From NCBI GenBank assembly GCA_030704615.1, contig CM060732.1, positions 7,566,001-7,630,000 of the forward strand: 64,000 nucleotides of DNA. The letters are read 5' to 3'. Both the position numbers and the translations under genes were made by a program. Shown one piece after another: positions 35,258-48,200 of the stretch; the first letter of the stretch is position 1; each line of letters begins with the position of its first letter. This DNA is from Takakia lepidozioides (lineage: Eukaryota > Streptophyta > Takakiopsida > Takakiales > Takakiaceae). Under the pieces are notes generated by a model. It ran no database searches. It saw nothing but the letters and a program-made list of their open reading frames with translations, and had not been told where the DNA came from.

Positions 35258-38200
35258 TCATCCCAGCCATTGCTCAGCAGAGCGGTCACCACCAGAACCA
35301 ACGGCGCGACGAATGCTCATAGTCTGGCGGGAGAACTGATTCTGCAGTCGCTCGAAAGCAGTCACATCCAGCTTACCTGATGTAGACTTCCCTTGCTTAC
35401 GACGAATTTGCTGCTCCCGAATAGAAGCCCATAGGTTCACAATAGCAGCACGCTGTGCAGCTGTGAACTTGGCAACGTTATCAAAGGCATGCTTCACCAA
35501 TATGTCGATAACCGTTTGTGCCCTGCATAAACAACCCAGGGAGCCCCAAAACCCTTCTTAAACATAAAATGTTTGCAATGACCACTCTGAGAGAAAATCG
35601 ACGATAATGAGACATGAATCTCAGAATTGACTATCTACTGAACTAAACAATACTACAATGCAGCGCTAAATTCATTTCCACACATACCTACTGCCTTCCA
35701 TGTCCAAGAAAATCTCATGAAGTGTTTTTGGAATTGATAAGGAAACATGTTCAGATAGACACAGCTATCTGAACGAGCATTACAAATAGAGCATAATAGC
35801 CTAGGGACGCTGTGGCCAGCTGGATCATTCTGTCCACATGCCTCACTTTAATGTGGTCATATTCATATGCCCACCAACCAGGAAATCCCATAAGAAAGCA
35901 GCTTGATTCAGTCATACTCACCACTGCATTTTATAATGTCCAGAAGCAAGTTTTAGGCACTCTAGCAATGCTTCCCGGCGCTCTCTCAACAGCTTCCCTG
36001 CATCTTCTTCAGCTTTTCTACTCGCAGCCTCCTCTTCCAGTTTCCTCCTGGCTCGCTCCTCCTTCTTAGAAATTTTCGGCAACAAAGCACTCAATCCAAA
36101 GGGATCACTTTCTTCAGCATCCTCTTGTACAATGCGTCCCACTGTTTCAACATCAGCACCCCCTCTCCCATCTGATATACCTTTGTCAGTTGAGCTCTGT
36201 TCTTCTGAAGCAGTTATTGATGTGTCACCTCTTGCCTCTGGGAGATCCCCCTCTGAAGGGGCCTCTGGCAAGGAATCAATGGCTTGCCTCAACCTGCTTG
36301 CAGCCTTAGAGAACTGCAAAAGAAACAGAATGGAACACAACCCAAACACAAGCACACCAGACCAAATCACTTTCAATCTTGCTAAACTGGAAGAGGAGAA
36401 GCTTATGAAAAACATCCCTTCAACACCCTCAAGTCTACAAGGGAGGAAAGTTCACTGAAGAGTTATACAGTAAAACCGATATGTAGTCTATGGAAGTAAC
36501 CAAATCTGAGGGGGCAGTAGCCGAAAGGCGAAGTGGCTCGGAGTCTCTCTCTATCTCACCAAACCTGACAAATACACCACAACTCAAAAGGTGCCCAGCT
36601 AACCTGGAGTGATCTTGGAGAGAAGCTTACACCAAGGAAAACTGTAAAACCAATCTTTCCACGAACAAGGCTAGTGGTAGTACACACCACAAAGGAATCA
36701 TCGGTGTGAAGGTCATTGCCCACCAGTGCCCACAGCTCCCACACCTCAATCTGTGCTCTCTGTGCTCCACTGAAACACTGTCAACCAAACATTACAAATT
36801 GTCATTAGCCTCAAACTATGATACATATCTTTGAGAAGATCAATTACCCTAGCTTCAATGAGCAAGCCCCTGGTCTGACAGAGCTCATCAGTTAACCCTA
36901 GATTCTGTGACTAAGCTGCAGGTAACCAAGAGTGCAACGAGGCCTTCAACCCTTGACACACTTGAAGCTCTCCATACAATCCACTTCCATGTAATTTGTA
37001 CTAGGGTAGCCTGTGCCGTTGGCCCAAGTGTCCAATGTCATCTAAGTCCAAGTGCAATCCCCTATGTATCAAAGTGCGTCTCCTATGTCGAGGCCCAAAT
37101 GCAACCTCTAGGGTAGCCTTTGCCGTTGGCCCAAGTGTCCAATGTCATCTAAGTAAGTTTTTTTCCACAGAATCTACAAAACCTAGTCCTGGGGCTGCGT
37201 GATAAACTGGTTGGAGACATTTGCCGAGGTGTTCCATGATGCAGAGCCTATGACCAGATTTGAACCGGAGACCTTTCCCTTGATATCTCTCATGTCGAGG
37301 CTCCAACCATTGTCCCAGGAATGCCCACTTTGCCATTTTTGTTATTTTTTGTGAATTTCCAGCGACCAAAAGTACTTGAAATTCTGTATCTCCCACACCA
37401 CAGGTCCAAAAATCGTGAGACCAAGCCCATGCACCCCTCCTCGTCGAGGGCTTTCCAACAGTACCAAGCACCAGCGCTGGGGCCCCGCGGTTCGAGACAT
37501 CTCAACGTGACCAAACAAAACAAAACAAAACAAACGTCTCGCTTCATATATTGATTTTTTAATTTGAACAATCTAGCTAGCAATCCGACCCCCTCCAACA
37601 GACATCAAACTCTTCCAAGGAACATGTACTTCACCCAGTTGATTCAATTTGTACATATCTTTTCCAAGCAGTTGAATAACAAAAACGAACACTATCAGAG
37701 TAGAATGATGAGATAATCGTACTGATAGGCTTCCAAGCGCAACCTTGTTCCTCACCTTCAGAGGACCTGAGCAGACCACTTGACAACCACCAGCAACACT
37801 GGCTAAGCAGCAACATACATCTATGGTATAAGGACCTCCAGTAACAATACGGCTGTGTAGACTGGACAGTACACCTTGCCAAAAACCGAACTACATCAGC
37901 TGTGCAAGGCTGATTAATGTTCAGAACTACCCATGCAAATGACGAGACACTACACTAGCACATGTGTCTGCTTGGCAGCCAACTGGACACAATGCACTCA
38001 TTATAGCAACTGGGCTGACTCCGCCAAGTACTGGCAAGGCACTATTAGCTTGTCTGAGCAGTAATCTCTGCTAGGCTACCAGGCACCATGTATACCATAC
38101 ATGACTGACCCATGACAATGGATGCTGATTGGCACATACATAACTATCACGTGGCAGGAAAAGGTTGATGTTGATTAAAACTCAGTTGCAATCATGCCTC

Positions 38201-39404
38201 AATCAGTTCAACACAATCTCAGCGGATAAATGTGCGGTAAGCCCCACTGCAAGCCATTCCTCCTGCCCCATTCTCTACATCGCTTTCACACAGAGACCAA
38301 CATGCCATCCACCCCTTGGGGTAAAAGCTGCACCTGCCAGCTGGCATCACTGTTTGAGAAACACACCTGGCAGGTGCAGCAGTGCTGGTGAACATATGCT
38401 TGTGTACAGCCCTTGTAATGTTTAGTAAAAGACTCTTGAGACTCTCGTCTAAGTTTTCTTTCAACTAATTAGGACAGCAAACATTTACACTGAGACCACT
38501 TCCACGTGCTGAACTGCATAGTGGAAACTACAGGGTTTCCAATACCAACCAGACAGTCATGACCAATGCCTCAGACATATACCTCAAGCCTCTCATGTAC
38601 AGCACTGAACAGAGCCTGATAGTCTCCTCTCAGGGCTGAATCTGTGGCATGGGAAGGGGGGGAGGCCATAGCTGCTTTCAGTATTCTGAAAAAGGCGTCA
38701 GCATTATCAGGGGTCACACTGCCAGCCTCTAGTAGCTGAAGTGCCAGCTTGGAGGCTTTACAAAATTTGGCCGCATTACCAATGTGCGTCGCGATTTTCA
38801 CCATGGCATCCACCACCTCTGCCTCTGTTGTGGTCTTGAACCGCACTCGCTTTCCTGCCGCCAAAATTATTTCCGCTTAATGTGCACATACTACGAATTC
38901 TCAAGGAATCAGACTTAATGCCGCTGCAACACGGGTGCCGTTCAATACAATTTAGAGTTCTATAAGAAGATCCTCTCAGTAACTTCGATATTTGAATCAA
39001 CACGCAAAACGACTGTGGAGACATCCGACTTCAAAATTGCATAATGCCGAATACTCTAACTTCAGAGAACCAACACGTCCAAATAAGCCCTGCAATTTGA
39101 CAGAATTTAATGAGTTTCTACCAGAGATTGGCAACAGCACATTCACCTCGAGATAAATTGAGGCTTCCAGCTACTTCCAAAAACTTTCGCTCCATTTTCA
39201 TAAATAATCCCAAAAGGTAACATAACACCATGAAACCCTACCTTGGTTGCCAGAGTCGCCAGCTGATCTCTTGGCAACAGACGCAGAGGCGAGAATCGAA
39301 GATCTTGCCGGTGCCGAATCTGCAGGTGTTGGTCGGGATGGTGTCGATACAGATTGCGATGAAGCTGGGGGTGGCAGCCCCCCGAACAAGGAATCCTTGG
39401 CCAT
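35258..39404 (-). CDS. Conserved plant protein (senescence-associated family, At1g66330-like)
   Basis: Five exons give an uninterrupted frame of about 387 aa. They are 39,404-39,242 (MAKDSLFGGLPPPASSQSVS), 38,854-38,583 (GKRVRFKTTTEAEVVDAMVK), 36,759-36,688 (IEVWELWALVGNDLHTDDSF), 36,313-35,922 (lysine/glutamate-rich helix, then LECLKLASGHYKMQW) and 35,522-35,258 (TVIDILVKHAFDNVAKF, GKLDVTAFERLQNQF, VGSGGDRSAEQWLG). Phases agree at every junction and all introns are GT-AG, so this gene looks functional. From memory it matches the family annotated in Arabidopsis as senescence-associated (At1g66330). The C-terminal helices are the most conserved part. The molecular role is not known to me. Confidence 0.88.
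37165..37335 (-). repeat. tRNA-derived SINE-like sequence in an intron region
   Basis: The minus strand carries ATGGTTGGAGCCTCGACATG (A-box-like), about 30 bp before GGTCTCCGGTTCAAATCTGG (B-box-like, GGTTCAAAT). This is the usual spacing of an internal pol III promoter. It cannot fold as a full tRNA by eye. No second copy was seen in the window. Confidence 0.35.
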
Positions 39405-39880
39405 GCCTGCCTCCTGCCTCCTCCCTCCTCCTCCTTCCGTGTGCGTAGGGCGGAGCAGCAGAGATGTGTGGGAGAGAAACCCAACAAAAGTCTGTCAAAA
39501 GATGCAAATACTTCCATACATATGCCACTCCATATAGAATAATAACAATAACCCACGGCCAGGCTCGGCCCACCACGGCTCTGCTTGCCAGGACGCCTTT
39601 CCTAACAGCTGCCAACTTCCATGTCCCAGCCGTCGGCCAAGATTGCAAAAATGACATACTTCCATACAGTCGAACCTGGATAAATGTTACCTGTTTTTTT
39701 GTTATATCATCATAAATGTTAAGATTTTCTTACTCTGTAAAATTATACGAAAAACTGTAGACGGAAGCTCAAAGTTCTGGGATGGATGAGCTCCGCAATT
39801 CACGCTATCTGTGTGACTTTGGGACTTGGGCGTTTTTTCGCCTCTAGCGACAGTCGCTCAGTCTGAAGCCCCTGTCGCGT
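39405..39880. promoter_or_regulatory. Upstream region of the At1g66330-like gene
   Basis: This holds the 5' leader and promoter of the minus-strand gene starting at 39,404, then the start of the L1-type LINE near 39,880. No specific motif was assigned. Confidence 0.35.
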
Positions 39881-40331
39881 CCATATGTGTCTCCTCTGCT
39901 CTCCCGCCCAAGCCCTCTCCCCTCCTCACGATTGGCTATTGAGCTCCCCAATCACCCCTTCTTCATCTTCCTTCCTTTTCTCTACGGTTCTGGACGCTGC
40001 TTGCGCACATTTCCATGAAGGCCTTTGTGGCGCGCCTCCTTTCGCATTGATTCCTCATTGCTCTCGAACGGCGTGCACCTTGAGCTTGTCTCTCTTCCTC
40101 CAAGCTCAATGTAACCTCACTCGGTGCCTTCCCTTCGAGCGTTGGGTTGTGTCAGCTCATGTCGTCCTCGACATTAACTCATACACTTTCCCCCCGAAGG
40201 TTCCTTCCACCGCAAGAGTAAGCCTCCTCACTCTCTCTTTTCCACTCTCTCGCCCTCTAGCTCCCGCAGCTCTTTGCGTTCGCAGCTCCATTCCTGACTT
40301 CCTATTTTCGCTTTCTTGCTATCTTCTCTTT

Positions 40332-42024
40332 ATGGCCTCCTGCGGGGAATCTTCCCGTCGTAAAGGGTCGGGTACCTCCTCCAGGTCCAGAGGATGGCCT
40401 ACCCGCCGAACTGTGGCAGTGGATGCCCCCTCTATCCTGGGAGCGGGGCCCCAGGCTATTGCCCCACTCTCCTCTAATAACGAAATTGTCCTCTGGAAAG
40501 AGTCCGTACCTCCCGTCTCTGAGTCTCAAGAAATTCTCTCCTTAGACATGGCCATTGTCAAGTCCCAGTCGGTTGCTGATCACGGGATTCTCCTCCATTT
40601 CCCTAGGAGGGTTAAAGATTGAGATTGGGCTAGAAGTTGGATTATTGAGCATTTTAGGGCTGATGGAGGCCTCAAGTACCACTTCTGCCATGCCATGGGG
40701 AGGGGGTTTTTCTCGGTCTCTTTTATCTCTCAAGATGATGCGACCAAGGCCCTGCAACTATCTGCGGTCGCTCCCGGAGATCAGAGCCCATTTCGGTTCT
40801 TATATTGGCTGTATCAACATTTTCGAGTCTGACGGCAACCAAGTTATAAGTGTCGATTCTGTCCCTGATCGTTTTGACCACAACATGGATAGCGGTGTCC
40901 CTAAGATTGTGGTGTTGATGCATGAGGATGCTTCGATTGGGGAATCAATGAAACTGCCAACTTTGGATGGATCTTATATTGTTGTTGCAGTCCAGTATCA
41001 GGAGATTCTAACCGTGATTTATTTTCTGTGCAATGGGGAGGGTCATGTGAAATCAGATTCCCCCAAGGCCAAAATTGCGACTGCAAAGCGCTCGAGGGAA
41101 GACTCCAAAATCAATGTTTCTGACTCCTCCAGGCCTCCTGCCGGTCCTCCCCTGGTGCCCTCTCCTCTTGCGGATTCCATTTCTTCGAACTTTGGCGAGT
41201 GTTGCAGCCGTGCATCGGTGGTAATCACCCCCATGATCTATTCCATCCAAGACGACACTCCCAAGCTCCTATTCACTGCTGGTCCCGCTGGCTTCCTAAG
41301 CTCATGGGTGCGGGAACAAGAAGTAAGGCTTTCGGGGAAGGAAAAGAAATCGACCTCACCCTTCGCAAGATCAGGGACCTCTTTTCTTCCAAGCTTCCTC
41401 AGTTTTTGCTCTCAAAACAGTCAGTGGTGCACGTTGGGAACATGGTTGTCAACTCGCTTTCCTCCCCTGTGGCTACTATTCACATCCTTCCAGTCATGCG
41501 GGGTGTGGACATCAAAAAGATGAAATCAAGCTCTATTGAAGACATCTGGGTAGATGCCTCCCTTCTGGAATCAGACACCTTGCCAATTGTCTCTTTTCTG
41601 TTGCTCAAAGTAGGTCTTCAAATTGTTCAGGCTATCTTAAAAGCCAAGGCTCCCCAGTCCTTCCCTCCACTTTTGGAGGATGCACTCTGTCTTCCTGCGC
41701 TCTCAAGTGACTCTAGAGCCATGGCTGTTCCGTCGCTTTCATTTGCCCCAGCTGAGTTCATAGTCAACACCCCCCCCCCCCCCAAGGTATGCCCCACATA
41801 CTCAGTGACCCCCCTCTTCATCTACTCATCTCATACCTCCACTCCTAGGCAATGCCATGTTCTGGTTTCAACCTCTGTGGTTCAACAACAGAAATGCCTC
41901 TCTTCCTTCTTGCTTCTTCCTATGACTTCCATTCTCCCCTCAGCCCTGTTTGCTGCTGTGTCTACTTTCCTAGGATCCCAGGTTGATTCGTCAATGATTT
42001 CCTTCATGCCTAGGAAACGTTCTT
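40332..42024 (+). pseudogene. L1 ORF1 (gag-like, zinc-knuckle) pseudogene
   Basis: It starts MASCGESSRRKGSGTSSRSR. After an in-frame TGA at about 40,620 it continues ARSWIIEHFRADGGLKYHFC, GRGFFSVSFISQDDATKAL and SPFRFLYWL. This resembles the plant L1 DUF4283 ORF1 domain. After a frame change it reads LPTLDGSYIVVAVQYQ and FLCNGEGHVKSDSP, a decayed CCHC zinc knuckle (one cysteine replaced by serine). The rest is proline- and serine-rich. Stops and shifts show that it is dead. Confidence 0.7.
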
Positions 42025-42215
42025 AGTTTCAGTGTCTTGACAATCCGCAGCAGCAGCGTGGGTCCATTTCTGTCCTTTTCATTCTTCGGCATCCCGCCTT
42101 CAGGTTTCCATTGGTCCTCCTCCCTGCTTCCAACTGACAAGAGACCTAACTTTAAATTTTCCCGCTCAGGTCCTTCAATTCTGGGTGCTCCCCAGGCCCT
42201 CCCTCTTCAGCCCCC

Positions 42216-43141
42216 ATGAATTTTGAAATTTCAAGCTGGAATATTCGGGGGATCGGGTCCTATGCCTCTGCCCCCAAACGCTCTAGGATTAAATCTTGGG
42301 CTTCTCACTCCTCTCATCATCCTTCTATTCTCTTTCTTCAAGAGCACAAACTGATGATCTAAAAATTGCTGCCATGGGTCATTCCTTCTGGATGCCTCTG
42401 GATGCCTCTTGGTGGAACCGCTCCATCTCCGGTTCCAGAGGCGGTACAGCAATTATGTGCTCCCCATCTCTTGTCGACTCTTTTTCCTTGGTTGAAACCT
42501 GGTGCCAAGGCCGTGTCCAATTTGCTAAATTGGTTCCCATTCCGCATTATGGCTCCATAGGTCTCCTGAACATATACGCTCCTAACCTCTCCTCGGACAG
42601 AATTCTCCTCTGGGATCTCATTAAATCAAAGCTGATCTGTGCTCAAGATGTTGATCATTGGATTTTAGGTGGCGATTTCAACATGGTTGGCAATCCTCTG
42701 GATAGATCTGAAGTAATCGATCACAGCCTTTTTGTGCTGGAAAGAGACTCCTGGGATGCTTTGTGCCTTTCTGTTGGTTTGATTCATGTGTCCCCTTCCT
42801 CTAGCCAAGATTTGAAATTCACTTGGTCAAACAATAGGGCCCCTCCCAATCTCAGGATGGCCAGACTTGATAGATTTTACTGTTCTCCTGCTATCTCTGT
42901 TTGGTCTAAGTCCTTGCCTACTGGCCCCATATTGCCGGACTTTGATCATGCTGCCATCTCCCTTTCTTTTGTCACCCCTAGAGCAAAAATTAAAGGCAGG
43001 GGTTTTTTTAGGCTCAACCAGCTTTGCTTAAAAATCCTGTCTATGTTTCTGCTTTGGGGTAATGCTGGAAAAACTTGGCAAACAGTTTTTCTTCCCCCAC
43101 CATCAGGTTTCTCCATAAGTTGCAGGCCACTCACAAACTAG
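42216..43141 (+). pseudogene. L1 ORF2 N-terminus: apurinic endonuclease
   Basis: MNFEISSWNIRGIG opens the domain; after one frame break it reads GSIGLLNIYAPN, WILGGDFNMVGNPLDRSE, DLKFTWSNNRAPPNLRMARL and LPDFDHAAI. These are the NxRG, IYAPN, GGDFN, FTW and SDH-type motifs in family order. The final motif reads FDH in place of SDH. The domain is truncated by the CACTA insertion. Confidence 0.85.
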
Positions 43142-43219
43142 GTCAATCTCTGGCAAAAGAAGCTGCTGATGCGGCAAACCTGAGGGAAAATAATTTGGTC
43201 AAGTGTCGCTCCGTATGCC

Positions 43220-44652
43220 CACTACAGGAAAAAAAAAAAAAGGGGGGGTGGGGGGGGGGCGGTGGGGGTTTCCGACGCCGCGGCGTCGCTAAAAGAGCAT
43301 TTTGAAGCTGAGGTGGGGGGCTATTTTTGCGACGCCCTGGAGTCGCACGCTAGTCGCTGGAATATAGTCGCATAAATGCGACGGATGGGGGTCGCACGAC
43401 CCCCTCCTCCTCCAGCGACGCCCGGACGTAGCTATTTGGCGATCCAGGGTGCTGGCAGGGTCTCCTTCTAGCGCCGGCCGACCGTCGCTGCCATCCAGCC
43501 GACAGCGTTGGATGGGGCGACGCCCCGGCGTCGCGTCGTTTTTTTTTTTTCACATGCCCGGGTGTCGCATGCTAAAAACAACGCGACCCCCGGACGTCGG
43601 ATAAGTGAAAAACCCCGCAGGGAGGCGGTCTGTGCGACGCCCGGCCGTGGGTTGGAGCGACTCCCAGGAGTCGCATATTTATAAAAATGTTTTTCTAAAA
43701 CGTGGGGCAGGGCGGGAGTGGGAACAGCTACGCTGCGTCGTCGCTCCTAGCGATCCCGGAGGTCGCCAAGGAAAAAAACCAGGCAGAGGGGGGGGGGGGG
43801 GGGGGTCGGCCGTTGCTACGCAATGGGTTGTGGCGACAGCGGGGCGTTGCCTCTTGCGACCCCCTCCCGTGGCAAGCCGGAAATTCCCGTCGCATGGGCG
43901 CTGTTGAAAGCGACGCCCTGCCGTGGCATGCCGCTTGGTGGGGGGGGTTTTGGGGGTGTTTGGGGGTTGATTTTGGGGGCTGAATTGGGGATGATTATTG
44001 GTTTTTCCCTAGTTTGTTTTTGGTGTGTTGGAAGTCCTTATAGCTTCCATTGCTCTGATATAACGGGTACATAGCATAGGTCATTGCATAGGTTTGACCG
44101 AGCATAAATGAAGGGTGAGGCCGGTGCAACACATGAATAAGAGGGAAGATGGAAAGATGGAAATATATGTATATATGGAAATATATTTAGAAGTAATGAG
44201 CTGAAATGCTCAAGGGCTCAGTAGGCTGACCTTGGGACAACATGGACTACGACTAGTCATCCTCATCCTCATCCTCAGAGGAGGACTCGGAGGTATCAAA
44301 TGAGCCTGATGACTCCGCACCCTTTGCCTGAGCATGTACAGCAAGTGGCGTTTCCCTAACTCCCACGGAGTTCTCATTCAATCCCTGGCCATGACCCCCC
44401 CCCCCCCCCCCCCTCATCCATACTAATGCCCTGTAGCGCACTCATCCCCTCCATGTTGGCCATGTTCTTCATGAGGGCTTGCCAACCATGCTGCTAAGGA
44501 TTTGTCAACCTGTGAAACTCCAAAAGGTGGTTTGGGTTGGATCCCATTTGCCATTGCCTTCCGAATTCTCTGTCTGTCACGGTACCTCTTGTCCTTCAAG
44601 TTCCGCCATCCCACCATCTCCATCCCCTTGTCTCACTCCAATGCCCAAAACC
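43220..44652. mobile_element. CACTA-like transposon copy 2, left part
   Basis: It starts CACTACAGG at 43,220 inside the L1 ORF2. Subterminal repeats (43,265-43,930) follow, then the 3' part of the minus-strand gene (44,253-44,640). It matches copy 1 until about 44,652, where the 11.3-kb MULE is inserted; matching resumes at about 55,936. Confidence 0.8.
43265..43930. repeat. CACTA subterminal repeats (copy 2)
   Basis: Recurrent CGACGCC...GGCGTCGC, TGCGACGCCCGG and AGCGACGCCC motifs with G-runs between them, as in copy 1 but diverged in order and spacing. Confidence 0.75.
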
Positions 44653-44671
44653 AGGCGCGCAACGACGCAAT

Positions 44672-44720
44672 GGCGTGAGCGTTGCACGTGAGCGCGCGAG
44701 CGTACGCTCACGCCAGCTGA
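44672..44720 (+). repeat. MULE left terminal inverted repeat
   Basis: GGCGTGAGCGTTGCACGTGA, then GCGCGCGAGCG and GCTCACGCC. It pairs with the right end, reversed and complemented, with a few mismatches and small gaps. Confidence 0.75.
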
Positions 44721-44830
44721 CGTGGCGTGAGCCTGCACACACGCTGACGTGGCGTGAGCGTCATGTCAGCATGCTGATGCGGTAAATGATGACGTGGCAC
44801 TGTCCGTCAACTGCCACGTCAGCATTAACA
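44715..44830. promoter_or_regulatory. TGACGTGG cluster, left MULE end
   Basis: GCTGACGTGGCGTGAG occurs twice (about 44,718 and 44,748), GATGACGTGGC near 44,790, and the inverse CCACGTCAG near 44,814. TGACGTGG is an ACGT-core site of the bZIP type. The right end has three more (about 55,836, 55,850 and 55,871). Confidence 0.6.
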
Positions 44831-45259
44831 TGCGCCGCCTATAACCGTGGATGGTCCTATGACCGTGGAATTAATGCAGGGAATCTTGCCTAAATAGAAT
44901 CAAGACGAGCGTTGAGGCCTACAATTGCAGCAGCATCCAACATTGTGCAATTACAAATGCTTGTTTCACTTTTACAATTACGAAGACGACAAAATATCCT
45001 CACAAAGTGTGCGCCATAAAGGCTGCCACGAGAAGACTTCCTCCCTCCTCAAATAACAATGAGAGTTATGATCATCTTCAAAAGATGATTGTAGTGCATA
45101 GCGACAGCAAGACATGTAGACTTCGAACGGTGCAATGACAAATGTGCACTACCTAAAAGTTGTCACTCAGAGCTCACTCCGTATAGTTGGAGGCCATATC
45201 ATTGCACAGCCGACGAATTGATGTGAATTACACATTTCAAATCATGGTCATCCACATAC

Positions 45260-48200
45260 CACATTACATAGTTCATGCTACCCATGTGTGTATCCCGCTG
45301 CAAAAGAGTATCGACCTCGTTGAAACTCATAGTGGCCTGGTGAATGAAGTTGTCACGTTTGGGATCGCAAACCATCCTCCTCAAAAATATGAAATACAAA
45401 TGTTTGCAGGGTATGAATTTACCTCTCTTGCCCAAACTGGTTGATAGCATATTCACAAAATCAGGACATGTGCAATTGGGGAAATTGGAAACCGTGATGT
45501 GTCGTAGGTCCTGTCATGAACAGCAGATGTGGAAGTGATGATTGTGAATACCCGACCATATCCTGGATCGGGTACTTCCGTGGTGCTTCCGACACGAGCT
45601 TGGAGCATTCTTGCGGACTCCACTTTGCCAAAGTGTTCAGCGGTTGGAGGGAAACGCCGAACGAGCTTTCCATCTCGTTTGGTTGGCCACAAGTCAGGAT
45701 TTGCCGGGGGGCCGGGGGACCCAGAGTAGTAGCACATGCATGGAGTGGGGTTGTCTCGCAAGGGAAAAACCTGCCTCCTCCAGCATTTCAATCTCCTGAA
45801 AGCTGAGATGTGTTCCCACCTTCACGGGCCAAACGGTTGGAGGAGATGGCTTCATCACTACGGAAGGACGCACAGTTCCATGCACACATCTGGCACAATC
45901 ATCTGCGCAGAACCAGAACTTGTGGTTCTTGGCTTCTGGTTGACCGTATGGACGCATCAAGCCCGTGAAAGTCGGAGCAGGAGTTCGGGCACCACCTCTG
46001 GATATAGATGAAGTGCACTTCTCGAAATTAGTTGCCCTGATCGCTGTACATTTCACACGAGACCCGACACTTGTGCGTTCTATGTGCCAAACGTGGTCGG
46101 GGCATGCGGACTCAAGCACATCAAGGGGGTTGTTTCTCTCCTGCACCATTTCAGTGGCACGGTTTGATGCTGGAGCTTGCCGTCGTGTTGGAGGTTCCTC
46201 CACAATGGAGGTTCCGGACATGGAGCTGTCATGCAGGGGAACACGAGGCTTCGAGAAGTTATCACGGTCTGCCCTGTGGGAATCTGAATCCGAACCAGGT
46301 GGAGTGTTCAATTTCCTCTTACAGGAGCCGAATCTCTCCTCCCCTTCAAGATGTGGAACTCTAGAAACAAGTGGCGTTCCCTGGGCATACATGCTCACCG
46401 CCCGTGCTATCTTGATTGGATCCCCAGATCTGTTTGCAGCACGCAACATCAACTCCATTTGTCCGGACCCTTGCCACCAACCCCACCTCGTAAGAAATCA
46501 CGGTATCGGGTTTGTTGTTGCAAGGCACGTATCAAATCATCTGTTGTTGCCACATACAAATCCCGACCTCGTTTCCCAGACTGCTGCAACCATGCATTGT
46601 GCACAGTTTCTGCCAAATTGCAAGATGGCATGTCCGCCATTTCCTCAATGGACGTGTTCTGCAAAGAGATAACCACACTTCCATATAGTGCACAGGAAAC
46701 AACATAAAGAAAGCAATGATTCAAAAATATGAAAGCAAATGTATGAATAAGCATGAAAATAGAAGCCTCGTACCATTCATGGCTGCTCCCCACTGTCTAT
46801 ACCGGAAGTGCCAAAACGCCAGTCAATCTTCCAATGCTCTCATACTTTCAAGTGATCAGCTCCAGAAGAGAACCACCTACACAAATTTCTTAACAAAGTG
46901 TCCGCCTCCTTCATTGTTCTACATCTTTGTACTCTTTGCACAATTTACGGTGCTGAGTCTGCATCTCTGTTTGATGTCCGACTTTGTATGTTTTTCCAGA
47001 GATTGTGTCAATGGAATAGACATGTACGCCTCTTCCTGGCATAGGCACTTTTGGTCGCCCGATCGAAGACAATCCGACAGCATTGAATTTGCTTAGCACT
47101 ATATCCGCCATGAAACCTGCGAAATTTGGGAGGCAGCCCATGACACGTATCAGGGAATTCCACATGAGCTTCTGGGATTCCGTATCCTCGGATTGCATGT
47201 CACAAAACTGCAATTGTCATAAACCGTTGGTACACTGGATCGTAGACATGACAAGCCATTGTCGTCCAATCCTTCACTCGTTTTCACATGATCAAACATA
47301 AAAAAACAGTTTTGCAAGTCCCCAGTCTTCTGCATGCATCGCTTCACGAGCTAACCCCACTGCCCTCCCCAACAGTCGAATTTTGAAAATAAAAACTTTG
47401 ATGGCACCTTGACCTGGGAATACATTGTCCTGGATGTAATCGTACTTGCTCACTTCGTTTCAAATCCAAATATTGTCTATGTAGCCTCTGATCCCCAGCC
47501 CATTCTCAATGCATTGATCTGATGCCGAATGTTAGGTGAACTTAAAGTGGAGAAATGATCCATGACCAGGTCCAATGCTGCACCGTCAAGTTAGTCCCCA
47601 CAGAATCTCCTTCACTCAAAAATGGCTTTCCAAGAAGGACTTGCTTGCGCCAAGAGCAATTGCAGATGTTGTTGCGGATGGGTTTCTCCCGAAAACTCCT
47701 GTTTGATCAACCTCGATACTGTCTCAACACTCTCCCTGTAATCCCCCTTCGAGACAGATGGTTATGGAATCCAAAATGCACACAAGCTCTCGTCATTGTA
47801 ATTCAAACGGTGGACAACATAGTACATTCTCTTGCTCCGCAGAGCGCCAAACAGGATGGCACAAGTTTGCAGAATTTGCAGACGAAAGTGTTTGCCGTGG
47901 AGGGGCAGTCCCAGGCTGAAATGGATTTTCTCCGCCAGACCCTCCCATTCGCTTTGATTATGAACCCCAGACTGAAGAAAGTGTCTGCAATTCAAATTAT
48001 CACCCTAAGGTGTCCATTGCAAACTGTCCCCTGAAAACAAGCTTGTCATCATCTGAATATTGGATGTTTTTGTTCTGCACCACGGTGCCCTCGTGTTTCT
48101 CGTCCATTCCATGCATCATGATTGTTACACCTCCAACTCGCGGAGGAGGAGGCAGCTCGAATAGGATATCGCCATCAAAGTCTCCGGCAGAACTTCACAG

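Larger units (their letters stand above)
39880..43219 (+). mobile_element. L1-type LINE, 5' two-thirds, cut by a CACTA element
   Basis: A plus-strand LINE with 5' leader, ORF1 (about 40,332-42,200) and the endonuclease of ORF2 (42,216-43,140). The reading frame continues to about 43,215 (EAADAANLRENNLVKCRS), where CACTACAGG begins at 43,220. The RT part is missing and was not found after the CACTA copy. Confidence 0.85.

Noticed and set aside
37480-37510. GGTTCGAGAC as a tRNA gene
   Set aside because: No acceptor or anticodon stem can be formed around it by eye; a T-arm-like word alone is not enough.
44655-44665. Nine-base target duplication for the MULE
   Set aside because: Left CCCAAAACC and right TCCCTGACC agree only partly; not convincing without more copies.
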